NCBI RefSeq assembly: GCF_014655955.1
Contig: NZ_BNBO01000028.1
Location: forward strand, 1 to 64,000
Length of the DNA stretch: 64,000 nt
Reading direction: 5' to 3'
From: Kitasatospora indigofera
GTDB lineage: Bacteria; Actinomycetota; Actinomycetes; Streptomycetales; Streptomycetaceae
Positions 51,740-60,306 of this stretch are shown in pieces (the stretch's first letter is position 1; each line of letters opens with the position of its first letter). The position numbers and the translations under genes are program-made. Under the pieces are notes generated by a model. The model worked only from the letters and a program-made list of their open reading frames with translations, searched no databases and had not been told where the DNA came from.

Positions 51740-52840
51740 TCAGCCTGGTTCCAGCACGACCCACACCTGGCCCGGGTGGAAGGTCATCGGCTGCCCGGCG
51801 TACGAGAACGTGGTGCCGGTGTCCGGGCCGGGCCGGGACCAGGTGCTCTGGTAGGCCCGGCCGTCCCGGAGGACCACCGCCTCGCCGCTGCCCACCGTCG
51901 GGGAGAAGGGCACCAGGCGGCCGGCGGAGTCCCGGAGCCCGAGCGGCGAGGGGCGTACGTCCACCCGCTGCACCACGACGGTCGGCGCCCCCGCCTGCCC
52001 GCCGTCCGTCGTCCGGGCCGGTCGGCCGTCCAGCGCCACCAGGTACCTGCCGGTGGCCGCGGACCAGCTGAAGGTGAACGAGGCGGCCGGCATCCGCGCG
52101 GTGAAGCTGTCGGCCGGCACGCCGCCGGCCGGCGGGTCGCCGAACCGGAAGCCGATGTCCCGGGCCGTGGCCGCGTCCGGCGAGGCGCGCAGGATGCCGG
52201 AGGGCACCACGTACTCGTTGTAGGGCGCGGGCCTGGACGTGCCGCGGAAGAAGGAGCCGTTCTGCTGCGGGGATCGGTTGAGGACGTCGGCGCGGTCGAG
52301 CACCGGCAGGAACCTGCTCTGCGCCCCGGAGTACACGAAGGCCGCCCTCCCGTACTGCTGGAGCAGTTCGAGGTCGCTCTCCCGGGCGCTGCGGACCGGG
52401 CCGACGGTGTCGCCCGGTGGCAGGTGGCCGGAGTCGTAGACCGCCAGGAACCGCGAGATGCCGCCCTCGACCTCGATCGCGTAGACCACGTCCGCCGCGT
52501 TCAGGCCGGTCTGCGGGCGCGCGTTCACGATGTTGTCGATCTTCACGGCGATGATCCGGCCCGTCCCGCCGGGGAGCCCGGTCAGCGGCGAGACCGCTGC
52601 TCCGGAGGCCCCCGGGCCGGGCGACGCCGAGGAGGTGCCGGGTGGTGCGGAGGTGTCGGGCGGGCCGGTGGGAACAGCTGGTGGGCCGGTGCCCGCCGGG
52701 AGTGGTGACGGGCCGCCGGCCAGGGTGAGCACCACCGCCAGGGCGACGGCCGCCCCGGCGAGCAGGACGGCGCCGACCCGGTGGGCTAGGGGGAGGGACC
52801 GCCAGCCGCCCAGGACGCGTTCGAGGACCTTCATCTGCAC
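51740..52840 (-). CDS. DUF3048 (YerB-like) membrane-anchored protein
   Basis: A 366-aa protein. The N-terminal helix (VGAVLLAGAAVALAVVLTLAGG) is an uncleaved anchor or signal. A Pro/Thr/Ser-rich linker runs to about residue 90, then SPLTGLPGGTGRIIAVKIDNIVNARPQTGLNAADVVYAIEVEGGISRFLAVY, the DUF3048 signature, and GPVRSARESDLELLQQYGRAAFVYSGAQS. The C-terminal subdomain ends PMTFHPGQVWVVLEPG. GTG 52840 has GGAGG five bases upstream. Exported; role unknown though widespread in Gram-positives. Confidence 0.85.
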   Translation of the reverse strand: MQMKVLERVLGGWRSLPLAHRVGAVLLAGAAVALAVVLTLAGGPSPLPAGTGPPAVPTGPPDTSAPPGTSSASPGPGASGAAVSPLTGLPGGTGRIIAVKIDNIVNARPQTGLNAADVVYAIEVEGGISRFLAVYDSGHLPPGDTVGPVRSARESDLELLQQYGRAAFVYSGAQSRFLPVLDRADVLNRSPQQNGSFFRGTSRPAPYNEYVVPSGILRASPDAATARDIGFRFGDPPAGGVPADSFTARMPAASFTFSWSAATGRYLVALDGRPARTTDGGQAGAPTVVVQRVDVRPSPLGLRDSAGRLVPFSPTVGSGEAVVLRDGRAYQSTWSRPGPDTGTTFSYAGQPMTFHPGQVWVVLEPG

Positions 52841-53150
52841 GGTCACCTCCGGGCAGCGGCGACGGATCGCGGGCGGGGCTGCCGCTGGTCCGGGTCGCTG
52901 TACCTGGGAAGACGAAACGGGCGTCCCGGGTGGTTCCGCTTCCTTCGGGGCCGCCGATCTCGGGCGCCCGTGCCCCCGCCCGTGCCGTCGCCCGTGCCGT
53001 CGCCCGTGCCGTCGCCGGCGGTGTGCCCGGTGCGAAGGCTCCGGTCCGGGGCAAGCAGGCAGGCGGTGCGGGGGCGCCGGGGCGGCGGCCGCGCGCCCTC
53101 CTGCACCCCGTCGGCGCCCGGCGGGGCTAAGCTGGGCGAAGTTGTGAAGG

Positions 53151-53309
53151 CACCTCGTTCGGTGAGGCGTCGCCACGGACACAGGCCACTGACCCCACGA
53201 CGTCGAGAGACGCCCAGGTTCAGGACAGGTCTCCCCGGCCTAAGGGGTGACCCCAAGTGGCTGCACCGCTCGGGTGCTACGCCGTGGCGTGCCAAAGCTC
53301 TGACGAGTT
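53151..53309 (+). promoter_or_regulatory. M-box (ykoK leader) Mg2+ riboswitch
   Basis: Conserved M-box segments appear in order: CTCGTTCGGTGAGGCG (from 53154), GAGAGACGCCC (around 53205-53215), GGCCTAAGGGGTGACCCC, and GTGCCAAAGCTCTGACGAG (to 53307). CTCGT at 53154-53158 pairs with ACGAG at 53303-53307 to close P1. These match the Mg2+-sensing M-box known from Bacillus mgtE and from actinobacteria. It lies on the corA transcript, 367 bases before corA. High Mg2+ should fold the aptamer and lower corA expression. Confidence 0.88.
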
Positions 53310-53311
53310 CA

Positions 53312-53389
53312 GGGGTGCCGGCCCGTCTCCCGGCGCACCTGTGCGCGCGGGCGGCGGGGCCTCCCCTGAGAGCCTCGCTCCGGCACCCC
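53312..53389 (+). promoter_or_regulatory. Candidate riboswitch expression platform
   Basis: GGGGTGCCGG (53312-53321) and CCGGCACCCC (53380-53389) are perfectly complementary and start three bases after the M-box. The long-range stem could serve as terminator or Rho-access element. No U-tract is present. Confidence 0.45.
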
Positions 53390-53422
53390 GTGACAGTGCC
53401 CGACGGCAGGGAGGTGAGAGCG

Positions 53423-53539
53423 GTGGAGTCCAGTAGTCCGGGCCGAAGTCGGCCCCGCCCCGGCACGTGCACCGTTCCGCCCCGCATCGCGCGCCCGTCC
53501 CCGTCCGCCCTCCGGCCCTCCCGCACCGTCCGGCGCTGA
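53423..53539 (+). CDS. Candidate proline-rich leader peptide upstream of corA
   Basis: A possible 38-aa peptide from GTG 53423 with AGGGAGG eight bases upstream. It has eight prolines (one PP pair) and eleven arginines and ends 137 bases before corA. Proline-rich leader peptides such as MgtL are known to couple Mg2+ level and translation to Mg-transporter transcription in enterobacteria. By analogy this frame may be regulatory. High-GC DNA makes Pro/Arg-rich frames by chance, so this is tentative. Confidence 0.3.
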   Translation: MESSSPGRSRPRPGTCTVPPRIARPSPSALRPSRTVRR

Positions 53540-53676
53540 CCGCGCCCGGCCGGCGGAGGGTGCCCGGGCGGGCGCCGGACGGTGGCGGCGCTGCCCCGCC
53601 GGTGTCCGGCGCCGTCTGCCGCAGGGCGGGCCGTGCCCGGGTTCCCGGCGGACACCCACCTGTGGAGGTTCCCGCC

Positions 53677-54846
53677 ATGTCCGACTGGCGTGTGCGCGCC
53701 GTGCGCGCGAGCAAGCGACCGTTCTCCCGCCCCGCCGCCGGGGAGGCCGGCGGGCCACCCGCGCCCGCACCTGAGCACTCGATGGACCCGAGGCCGGAGC
53801 CCAAGGCGGACACCGTCTCGCTGGAGCGCTCCGTGGTGGACGCCGCCGTCTACCGGGCCGGCCGCCGGACCGGGATCCCGGCCACCCTGGCGGACATCTA
53901 CCGTGAGTTGCCCGGCAAGCCCGGCACCATGGCCTGGATCGGCCTGTTCCGCCCGGCGGACGCCCAACTGCTGGAGGCCGCGGAGCGGTTCGGCCTGCAC
54001 GAGCTGGCCGTCGAGGACGCCATCGTGGCCCACCAGCGTCCCAAGCTGGAGCGCTACGGCGACACCCTGTTCGTCGTCCTGCGCGCCGCCCGCTACCTCG
54101 ACGACGTCGAGGAGGTGGACTTCGGGGAGATCCACCTCTTCGTCGGGCCCGACTTCGTGCTGACCGTCCGCCACTCCCAGTCCCCGGACCTGTCCGCGGT
54201 GCGCCGGCGGCTGGAGGACGACCCCGAACTGCTCGCCCTCGGGCCCGAGGCCGTCCTGTACGCCGTCCTGGACGCCGTGGTCGACGGCTACGCGCCGGTG
54301 ATCGCCGGGCTCCAGCACGACATCGACGAGATCGAGACGGAGGTCTTCGGCGGCGACCCCAAGGTCTCCCGGCGCATCTACGAACTCTCACGCGAGGTCA
54401 TCGAGTTCCAGCGGGCCACCCGGCCGCTGCTGGACATCATGAAGAACCTGGAGGCCGGTTTCGGCAAGTACGGCACCGACGGGGAGCTCCAGCGCTACCT
54501 GCGCGACGTCGCGGACCACGCCACCTACGCCGCCGAGCGGGTGGACGGCTTCCGGCAGATGCTGCAGAACATCCTCACCGTCAACGCCACCCTGGTCTCG
54601 CAGGCCCAGAACGAGGAGATGAAGCAGCTCGCCGAGGCCGGGCACGCCCAGAACGACGAGATCAAGAAGATCTCCGCCTGGGCGGCCATCCTGTTCGCGC
54701 CGACCCTGATCGGCACCGTCTACGGGATGAACTTCGAGACCATGCCGGAACTGCGATGGGTCTTCGGCTACCCCTTCGCGATCGGGTTGATGGGGCTGGT
54801 CTGCGCGGGGCTGTACGTGGTCTTCAAGCGACGCGACTGGCTGTAG
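53677..54846 (+). CDS. corA: CorA-type magnesium/cobalt transporter
   Basis: A 389-aa CorA channel. A disordered N-terminus of about 45 residues precedes the cytoplasmic alpha/beta domain and a long stalk helix with KNLEAGFGKYGTDGELQRYLRDVADHATYAAERVDGF. Two C-terminal helices follow, with the selectivity signature Gly350-Met-Asn352 in TVYGMNFETMPEL. The C-terminus is the usual basic KRRDWL. GGAGG lies eight bases before ATG. It imports Mg2+ (and Co2+) as a pentamer. The M-box 367 bases upstream should repress it when Mg2+ is high. Confidence 0.93.
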   Translation: MSDWRVRAVRASKRPFSRPAAGEAGGPPAPAPEHSMDPRPEPKADTVSLERSVVDAAVYRAGRRTGIPATLADIYRELPGKPGTMAWIGLFRPADAQLLEAAERFGLHELAVEDAIVAHQRPKLERYGDTLFVVLRAARYLDDVEEVDFGEIHLFVGPDFVLTVRHSQSPDLSAVRRRLEDDPELLALGPEAVLYAVLDAVVDGYAPVIAGLQHDIDEIETEVFGGDPKVSRRIYELSREVIEFQRATRPLLDIMKNLEAGFGKYGTDGELQRYLRDVADHATYAAERVDGFRQMLQNILTVNATLVSQAQNEEMKQLAEAGHAQNDEIKKISAWAAILFAPTLIGTVYGMNFETMPELRWVFGYPFAIGLMGLVCAGLYVVFKRRDWL

Positions 54847-54853
54847 CCCGGCC

Positions 54854-55297
54854 TCACCAGCACCGCCGGCGGGGCGTGGGCGCGGTCGCGGGCGCGGCCT
54901 CGGGGGCCGGGGGCCGGCGGTACGGGAGCCGGGCGTGGACGGTCTTGCCGCTGCCCGGGTCGAGCGTGACCCGGACCGGCCCGCAGAGCGTGGCCACCAG
55001 GTGCAGTCCCAGGCCGCCGGTGCCCGCGCCCGGATCGGGGAGCCGGGGCAGCGGAAGGGTGCGGCTGGGGTCGGAGACCGCGATGTCGACGGCGTCCGGC
55101 AGCAGGGCGAGATCCAGCGTGCCGGCTCCGCCCGCGTGCCGGACGGCGTTCGTGACCGGCTCGCTGACCACCAGAAGCAGGTCGTCCCGCTCCTGCGGCC
55201 GCCCCGGACGGACCTGGTCGAAGGAGCGGCCGACGGCCGACCGCACCTCTCGGCCGACGTACTGACGGCCCGTCGGCAGGGCGACGCGGCGCGCCAC
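54854..55297 (-). CDS. HATPase_c-type ATP-binding protein (anti-sigma-like)
   Basis: A 147-aa serine-kinase/anti-sigma-type ATPase. The N-box region is LLLVVSEPVTNAVRHAGGAG, and GGLGLHLVATLCG is the G2-like motif. Streptomycetes carry dozens of such stand-alone RsbW-like proteins, and partners are usually not adjacent. GTG 55297 has GAGGG nine bases upstream. The C-terminal Pro/Ala tail is probably disordered. It converges with corA, seven bases between stops. Confidence 0.84.
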   Translation of the reverse strand: MARRVALPTGRQYVGREVRSAVGRSFDQVRPGRPQERDDLLLVVSEPVTNAVRHAGGAGTLDLALLPDAVDIAVSDPSRTLPLPRLPDPGAGTGGLGLHLVATLCGPVRVTLDPGSGKTVHARLPYRRPPAPEAAPATAPTPRRRCW

Positions 55298-55442
55298 GGT
55301 CAGGTGCCCTCGGGCGGCCAGGGTCGCGACCCCGCTCCGCCCCCCGGGGGGCGCCGTCCGTCGGTCCCCCAGGGGGTGGGCGCCGCCGGTCCCGACGGGT
55401 CGTCAAGCCGTGTCAGGGGCGCCGCCCTTCGGGGGCAGGCCG

Positions 55443-57311
55443 TCAGGCGCCGCGCGGGACGGTGCGGATGATGCCGCCCTTGACGTCGGCCGAGAGGTAG
55501 CCGCCGCCGTAGTCGTCGGACAGGTAGACGGCGATCGACGGCTTCTCCTCGATGATCTCCGGTCCGATGATCAGGTAGCGGCTGGTCGGGTTGGCCACGT
55601 TCAGGGTCTGCTCGGCCTTCTTGATCAGGTCCGGCAGGATGTCCCAGTTGTAGAGCTGCAGGTCGGCCAGCTTGTCACGGGAGGTCAGCGTGGCGCCCGG
55701 GGTGCGGGTCGTCTTCCCGTCACGGTAGGTGATCCGGTCGTAGACCTTGGGGTCCGAGGCGGTGGGGGCCTCCGCGATGGCGTACTCGGGGTAGACGACC
55801 AGCCGCTTGATCTTGGTGCCGGACATCAGCGGGCGGATCGCGTCGATGGTGGCCCGGACGCCGTCCGGGGTGAGCAGGTTCTGCTTGCCGGCCGGCGGGG
55901 CCGCGGGCTGGCCGGTGGGCGTGGGGGTGCTGTCGGTGGCGGCGGTGGGCGAGGTTCCGGTGCCCGGCGTACCCGAGGCGGTGTTGGCGGGGGCCGTGTT
56001 GCGGGGCGAGGCGTGGTTGATCGTGCCCGGCCGCATCGTCCAGGCCAGCACGCCGGTCAGGCAGACCGCGACGACCGAGAGGGTCACGACCGCGCCGCGG
56101 CGGCGCCGGCGGGCGGGCACCGGCGGCCGTCCGGGCCCGGTCGGCCCCTCCGGCACGAGGTCGTGCGGCGGGCCCGCGTACGGGTTGTTCCCGTACGGGT
56201 GGCCCGCGGTGGGCCCGGTGTCGAACGGCCGGGCACCGTACGGGCCCGCGTCGTACGGCCGGACGTCGTGGGCCCCGCTGTCGTAGGGCGCGCCGCCGGG
56301 CGCGCCGGCGTAGGGCTGGCCCGGCTGGGCGGGGTACGCCCCGCCGGGCTGCCCGCCGGGGTGGGGGTGTGCGGGGGTGAGCGGTCCGGTGAAGTACTGC
56401 GGGGTCTCGACCGGTGCCGGTGCGCCGCCGAAGCCCGCGACCGGGGTGCCCGGGGCCGGCGTGCCGGACTCGGCCGCGGCGAGGATCCGGTCGATCGTCC
56501 CGGCGTCCGGCCGTTGCGCGGGGTTCCTGGCGAGCATGGCGGAGAGCAGCCCGCCCAACTGCCCGGAGTTGACCGGTGGCGGCAGCGGCTCGTCCAGCAC
56601 CGCCGCGAGGGTGGCCAGCGAGGTGGCCCGGCGCAGCGGGTGGTGGCCCTCGACGGCCACGTAGAGCATCATCCCGAGCGACCACAGGTCGGAGGCCGGG
56701 TTGCCCTCCTCGCCGCGGATCCGTTCGGGGGCGATGTACTCCGGCGAGCCGATCAGCGAACCCGTCGCGGTCAGCGCGGTCGCGTCGTGCATCGCCGCGA
56801 TGCCGAAGTCGGTCAGTACGGGGGTGCCGTCGGTGCGCAGCAGGACGTTGGCGGGCTTCACGTCGCGGTGCTGGATGCCCGCGGCGTGCGCGGCGCGCAG
56901 GGCGGCCAGTACGCCGCGGCCCGTCCTGGCCGCCTCCGGCACGCCGAGCGGCCCCTGGGCCAGCCGGTCGGCGAGGCTGCCGCCGGTCACCAGCTCCATC
57001 ACCAGCCAGGGGTGGGCGTGCTCGGCGCTGTCCACGATGTGGTGGATGACCGCGACGTTCGGGTGCTGCAGCCGGGCGAGGGCGCGCGCCTCGCGCAGCA
57101 CCCGCTCGCGGGTCTCGCGCGCCGCCGTCGGGTCGGCGGCCTCCGTCGCGGGGTCGAGCGCGCGGACCTCCTTGAGCGCCACCTCACGGTGCAGGGCGTT
57201 GTCGCGGGCGCGCCAGACCAGCCCCATGCCACCGCCGCCGAGACGTTGCAGCAGTTCGAAGCGGCCGTCGATGAGCCGCGTTTCCGGCCCCCCAGAGTTC
57301 ATGACGGTCAT
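55443..57311 (-). CDS. Membrane Ser/Thr protein kinase (PknB/STPK type)
   Basis: A 622-aa Hanks-type kinase. The kinase domain covers about residues 15-280: glycine loop LGGGGMGLVWRA, VALKEV (catalytic Lys), HRDVKPANVLL, DFGIA, SPEYIAPERI. A Pro/Gly/Tyr-rich juxtamembrane linker runs to about 400. One transmembrane helix (about 405-427) follows KKR-like basics, and an extracytoplasmic domain of about 150 residues has no PASTA repeats (ends YLSDDYGGGYLSADVKGG). ATG 57311 lacks a good ribosome site; ATG 57302 is an alternative. The sensor domain is not one I recognise. Confidence 0.88.
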   Translation of the reverse strand: MTVMNSGGPETRLIDGRFELLQRLGGGGMGLVWRARDNALHREVALKEVRALDPATEAADPTAARETRERVLREARALARLQHPNVAVIHHIVDSAEHAHPWLVMELVTGGSLADRLAQGPLGVPEAARTGRGVLAALRAAHAAGIQHRDVKPANVLLRTDGTPVLTDFGIAAMHDATALTATGSLIGSPEYIAPERIRGEEGNPASDLWSLGMMLYVAVEGHHPLRRATSLATLAAVLDEPLPPPVNSGQLGGLLSAMLARNPAQRPDAGTIDRILAAAESGTPAPGTPVAGFGGAPAPVETPQYFTGPLTPAHPHPGGQPGGAYPAQPGQPYAGAPGGAPYDSGAHDVRPYDAGPYGARPFDTGPTAGHPYGNNPYAGPPHDLVPEGPTGPGRPPVPARRRRRGAVVTLSVVAVCLTGVLAWTMRPGTINHASPRNTAPANTASGTPGTGTSPTAATDSTPTPTGQPAAPPAGKQNLLTPDGVRATIDAIRPLMSGTKIKRLVVYPEYAIAEAPTASDPKVYDRITYRDGKTTRTPGATLTSRDKLADLQLYNWDILPDLIKKAEQTLNVANPTSRYLIIGPEIIEEKPSIAVYLSDDYGGGYLSADVKGGIIRTVPRGA

Positions 57312-57479
57312 CGTAGGAGACGGGAGTGACGTCCGTGCGCCACGGTGGTCCCGCCGGGACCGGCCGGACGGCGGCGGCCGGGCCGGCGCACCTGCCGGAC
57401 GGCGCCCGGGACGGCCCGCGGGCGACGCGCCGCCCGCCGCGGGCGCCACCGGCCGGGGCCGGTCCGTAGGATCCTGCGC

Positions 57480-58484
57480 ATGCCCGCCTATCTGCTGTCC
57501 ATCGCCTTCCTGCTGCTCTTCGCCGTCGGTATGCGGCGGGACCGGCGCCGGTTCGGCAACGCGGTCCTGCTCGGCCTGTCCGTCTTCTTCCTGGCGGCCG
57601 GCCTGTTCGGCGAGCTGGCCCGGCTGCCCGACGGCCTGGTGGACGCAGTGCTGGTGGTGATCCCGGCCGCGGCCGGGCTCGGTCTGGTGGCGTCGGCGGT
57701 CTTCCTGGTGGCGAACGGGGTGACGATGGTCCGGCAGGAGGGCGGCCGGCTGCCCAACCTGCTCTCGCTGACGGCGGGGCTGGCGATCCTGGTCCTGATC
57801 GCGCTGCTGCTCGCCGCGGTGCACTTCGACTCGCGGGCGCTACGGGCCGTCGCCGGGGGCAGTCTGCTGGTCGCCGGGTACCTCGGCTTCCTGTTCCTCT
57901 GCTTCCTGGGCTACGCCTTCCTCTACGGACGGCTGACGGTGCGCCGGGACGTCGACTTCGTGCTGGTGCTGGGCGCGGGCCTGGTCGACGGCGACCAGGT
58001 GCCGCCGCTGCTGGCCAGCCGGCTGGAGCGGGCGTACGGCATCTACCGGGTGCAGGCCGCCCGGGGGCGGCCGCCGACGATGCTCGTCTCCGGCGGCAAG
58101 GGCAGCGACGAGCGGGTCTCGGAGGCGCAGGCGATGGCCGGCCACCTGGAGGCCCTGGGGTGTCCGGCGGAGCGGATCGAGCAGGAGGACCGCTCGCGCA
58201 GCACCGAGGAGAACCTGGAGTTCAGCAAGGTGCTGATGGAGCGGCACGGGACGCCCTACCGCTGCGTGGTGGTCACCAACACCTTCCACGTCTTCCGCTC
58301 CGCGGTCACCGCCCGCCGGGCGGGGGTGCCGGGCCACGTCCTGGGTGCGCACACCGCGCCGTACTACCGGCCGAGCGCGACGATCCGCGAGTTCGTCGCG
58401 GTGCTCGCGCTGTACGGGCGGCTCAACGCGGGGGTCTGCGTGCTGCTGGCCGTGCTCGGTGTGCTGGCCGGCTGGGCGTCCTGA
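57480..58484 (+). CDS. YdcF/SanA-like DUF218 membrane protein
   Basis: A 334-aa protein. Five or six N-terminal helices (to about residue 155) precede the DUF218 domain: DVDFVLVLGAGLVDGDQVPPLLASRLERAYGIY, MLVSGGKGSDERVSEAQAMAGHL, EDRSRSTEENLEFSKVLM and VVVTNTFHVFRSAVTARRAG. A last helix closes the protein. DUF218 proteins such as SanA/YdcF act in the envelope. It is divergent from the kinase gene. AGGA precedes ATG 57480. Confidence 0.87.
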   Translation: MPAYLLSIAFLLLFAVGMRRDRRRFGNAVLLGLSVFFLAAGLFGELARLPDGLVDAVLVVIPAAAGLGLVASAVFLVANGVTMVRQEGGRLPNLLSLTAGLAILVLIALLLAAVHFDSRALRAVAGGSLLVAGYLGFLFLCFLGYAFLYGRLTVRRDVDFVLVLGAGLVDGDQVPPLLASRLERAYGIYRVQAARGRPPTMLVSGGKGSDERVSEAQAMAGHLEALGCPAERIEQEDRSRSTEENLEFSKVLMERHGTPYRCVVVTNTFHVFRSAVTARRAGVPGHVLGAHTAPYYRPSATIREFVAVLALYGRLNAGVCVLLAVLGVLAGWAS

Positions 58485-58504
58485 CGGGGGGCACGCCCCG
58501 GTCC

Positions 58505-58574
58505 CGCATGCCCGGTCCCGCATGCCCGGCCGCGCATGCCCGGCCGCGCATGCCCGGCCGCGCATGCCCGGCCG
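58505..58574. repeat. 14-bp tandem repeat (CGCATGCCCGGCCG)
   Basis: Five consecutive 14-bp units, the first with two changes, each holding the palindrome GCATGC. They lie in the convergent gap after the YdcF gene. Confidence 0.9.
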
Positions 58575-58579
58575 CGCGC

Positions 58580-58615
58580 TGCCGGGGCGTGCGGAGGTGC
58601 CGGGGCGTGCGGAGG
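58580..58615. repeat. 18-bp tandem repeat
   Basis: Two copies of TGCCGGGGCGTGCGGAGG plus a diverged third, directly after the 14-bp repeats. Confidence 0.85.
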
Positions 58616-58630
58616 TGCCCGGTCGTGCGG

Positions 58631-58677
58631 GGGAGGGGGTGCCCGGCCCCGGTGCGTGCGGCCGGGCACCCCCTCCC
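58631..58677. terminator. Very stable bidirectional terminator
   Basis: 18-bp perfectly complementary arms (58631-58648 and 58660-58677) with an 11-base loop between the convergent YdcF and DUF4360 genes. Confidence 0.8.
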
Positions 58678-58691
58678 TGCGGCCCGCCGGA

Positions 58692-59351
58692 TCAGGGGCA
58701 GTACTCCCAGGCGAGGTGGTAGGTGGTCCGGATGCTGCCGTCGGTCGAGTCCATCGTCATGAAGCTGGTGGTCCTGGCCGGGTCCGAGGTGCCGGCGTTG
58801 ACCCGCAGTTCGGTGTTGATGTTGAAGTTCCGGGTCTCGCCGCAGGGCGCCCAGACCAGCGCGGCGACCGGGACGGTGTCGGTCACCTGCCAGCTGTCGT
58901 CGAGCCTGCCGGTGAACTGGTGGCTCAGCGAGGAGGTCTGGGGCGATCCCTGGAAGTAGTAGTTCGCCTTCTGGATGCCGACGGCGCCCTTCTCCAGGTG
59001 CGCGAAGCCGCGGTAGTCGGCGGAGGCGATCGCGTAGGTGAAGCCCTGCGGGACGTGCACCCGCAGGTTGAGCTGGCAGTTCTTCCGGAAGTCGGTCGGC
59101 TTGGAGCCGAGGCCCACCTGGGCGGTGTAGTCGCTGTACGTCACGGTGAAGGCGGTGCTGTCGGGGGAGACCGCGATGGCGGCCGTCCCCGCCGGACAGC
59201 CGGAGCCGTTGACGGTCGCCACGTCGATGACGATCTTGTCCGGCGGGGGCGGGGTGGTCCAGCCGGAGCCGGCTCCGGTGTCGAGCCCGGTGAACGAGCT
59301 GCCGAGCAGGGCGGCCGCGGCACCGCCGGCGGCGAGCATGCGTACGATCAT
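58692..59351 (-). CDS. Secreted DUF4360 protein
   Basis: A 219-aa exported protein. The signal peptide ends near GLDTGAG. The mature part has the DUF4360 signature: NGSGCPAGTAAIAVSPDSTAFTVTYSDY, DFRKNCQLNLRVHVPQGFTYAIASADYRGF and the final cysteine WEYCP. Four cysteines suggest two disulphides. AAGGA precedes ATG. Such small secreted proteins are common in streptomycetes; function unknown. Confidence 0.88.
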   Translation of the reverse strand: MIVRMLAAGGAAAALLGSSFTGLDTGAGSGWTTPPPPDKIVIDVATVNGSGCPAGTAAIAVSPDSTAFTVTYSDYTAQVGLGSKPTDFRKNCQLNLRVHVPQGFTYAIASADYRGFAHLEKGAVGIQKANYYFQGSPQTSSLSHQFTGRLDDSWQVTDTVPVAALVWAPCGETRNFNINTELRVNAGTSDPARTTSFMTMDSTDGSIRTTYHLAWEYCP

Positions 59352-59536
59352 GGGTTTTCCTTCCGATCGTCCAGGAGTCCCCGGCCGCGGTGCTGCTGTG
59401 CGGCGGGACTTGGCGTGGACATGTCAGCACATCGCCGTCGCCGGCGTACAGAGGGCCTCACGCGGAGGGGCCGGAAGTCGCCACGGGGGGCGGCCTCCGG
59501 CACCAGGGCCGCCGCGGAGTCCCCGTCGGCCGGCCG

Positions 59537-59998
59537 TCAGCCGACCGTCAGGTTCCTGGCCAGGGCCGCGAGCAGCAGGGCGAAGGCCGTCACCGCGGCC
59601 AGGGCGCGGACGGTGTCGAGCCGTTCCCAGCGTCGGATCCGGCCGCGCCAGTCGAGCGGCGGGGCGCCGGGCGGCCACTCCAGCAGGGCCTTGTTGACCG
59701 GCACCGTCCCGGCGAAGGTGACGGCCGTGAAGACGAGCAGGGCCGCCAGGGCGGAGCACCGGAAGGCGAAACCCGGCTCCCCCCGGCTCCCGGCCGTGGC
59801 CGCGACCGTGCTGAGCAGCGCTGGCCCGTACACCGCCGGTACCAGGACGCGCAGTCGCCGCACCAGCGCCTGCCGCAGCCGTATCTGGTCGTAGGCGTCA
59901 GGGACGTTCAGCGCGCCGCGCACTCCGAAGCGGACCACGAACTCGATCCCGGCGAGCAGGCCGGCGCAGAACAGGTTGACGATGTCGAGGCTGTGCAC
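59537..59998 (-). CDS. DUF1772 membrane protein (anthrone oxygenase-like)
   Basis: A 153-aa four-helix membrane protein: SLDIVNLFCAGLLAGIEFVVRFGVRGAL, a mid helix pair, VFTAVTFAGTVPVNKALLEW and a final hydrophobic helix. The pattern is DUF1772, a family that includes anthrone oxygenases. GTG 59998 has AAGGA seven bases upstream; ATG 60013 lies five codons earlier, 5' of that site, and is less likely. No polyketide genes are nearby. Confidence 0.82.
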   Translation of the reverse strand: MHSLDIVNLFCAGLLAGIEFVVRFGVRGALNVPDAYDQIRLRQALVRRLRVLVPAVYGPALLSTVAATAGSRGEPGFAFRCSALAALLVFTAVTFAGTVPVNKALLEWPPGAPPLDWRGRIRRWERLDTVRALAAVTAFALLLAALARNLTVG

Positions 59999-60306
59999 AG
60001 GTGCGTCCTTCATCGGGTGGCCGGTGCCCGCCCGGGGTGCCCGGGTGCCTGGCGTGCGGTGCGAGGCGTGCGTGCAGAGGGCAGGGCGGGACGGGGAGGG
60101 GTGGAGGCAGGTGGGTGCGCCGGGGGCGCACACCGTCGGCCGGGCGCCGCGGGGGTGCGCCCCGTCGCCGGACGGCGGTGAACGGGGGGCGGGGTCGTCG
60201 CCCCGGCCGTTCCGCCCATCGCGTCGTCCGTGCCGGCTGCCCGCTCCGCGCCGGCCGGCCCTCCGAAGGGTGGCTGTCCGGAGGCCGGCCGGCCGGAGGG
60301 GGCGGT
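59999..60306. other. Gene-free stretch
   Basis: 308 bases of GC-rich DNA between two minus-strand genes. Nothing is recognised apart from direct G-rich runs. Confidence 0.4.

Noticed and set aside
58505-58615. Clustered repeats considered as a CRISPR array
   Set aside because: Units of 14 and 18 bp are directly adjacent with no spacers and no cas genes nearby.
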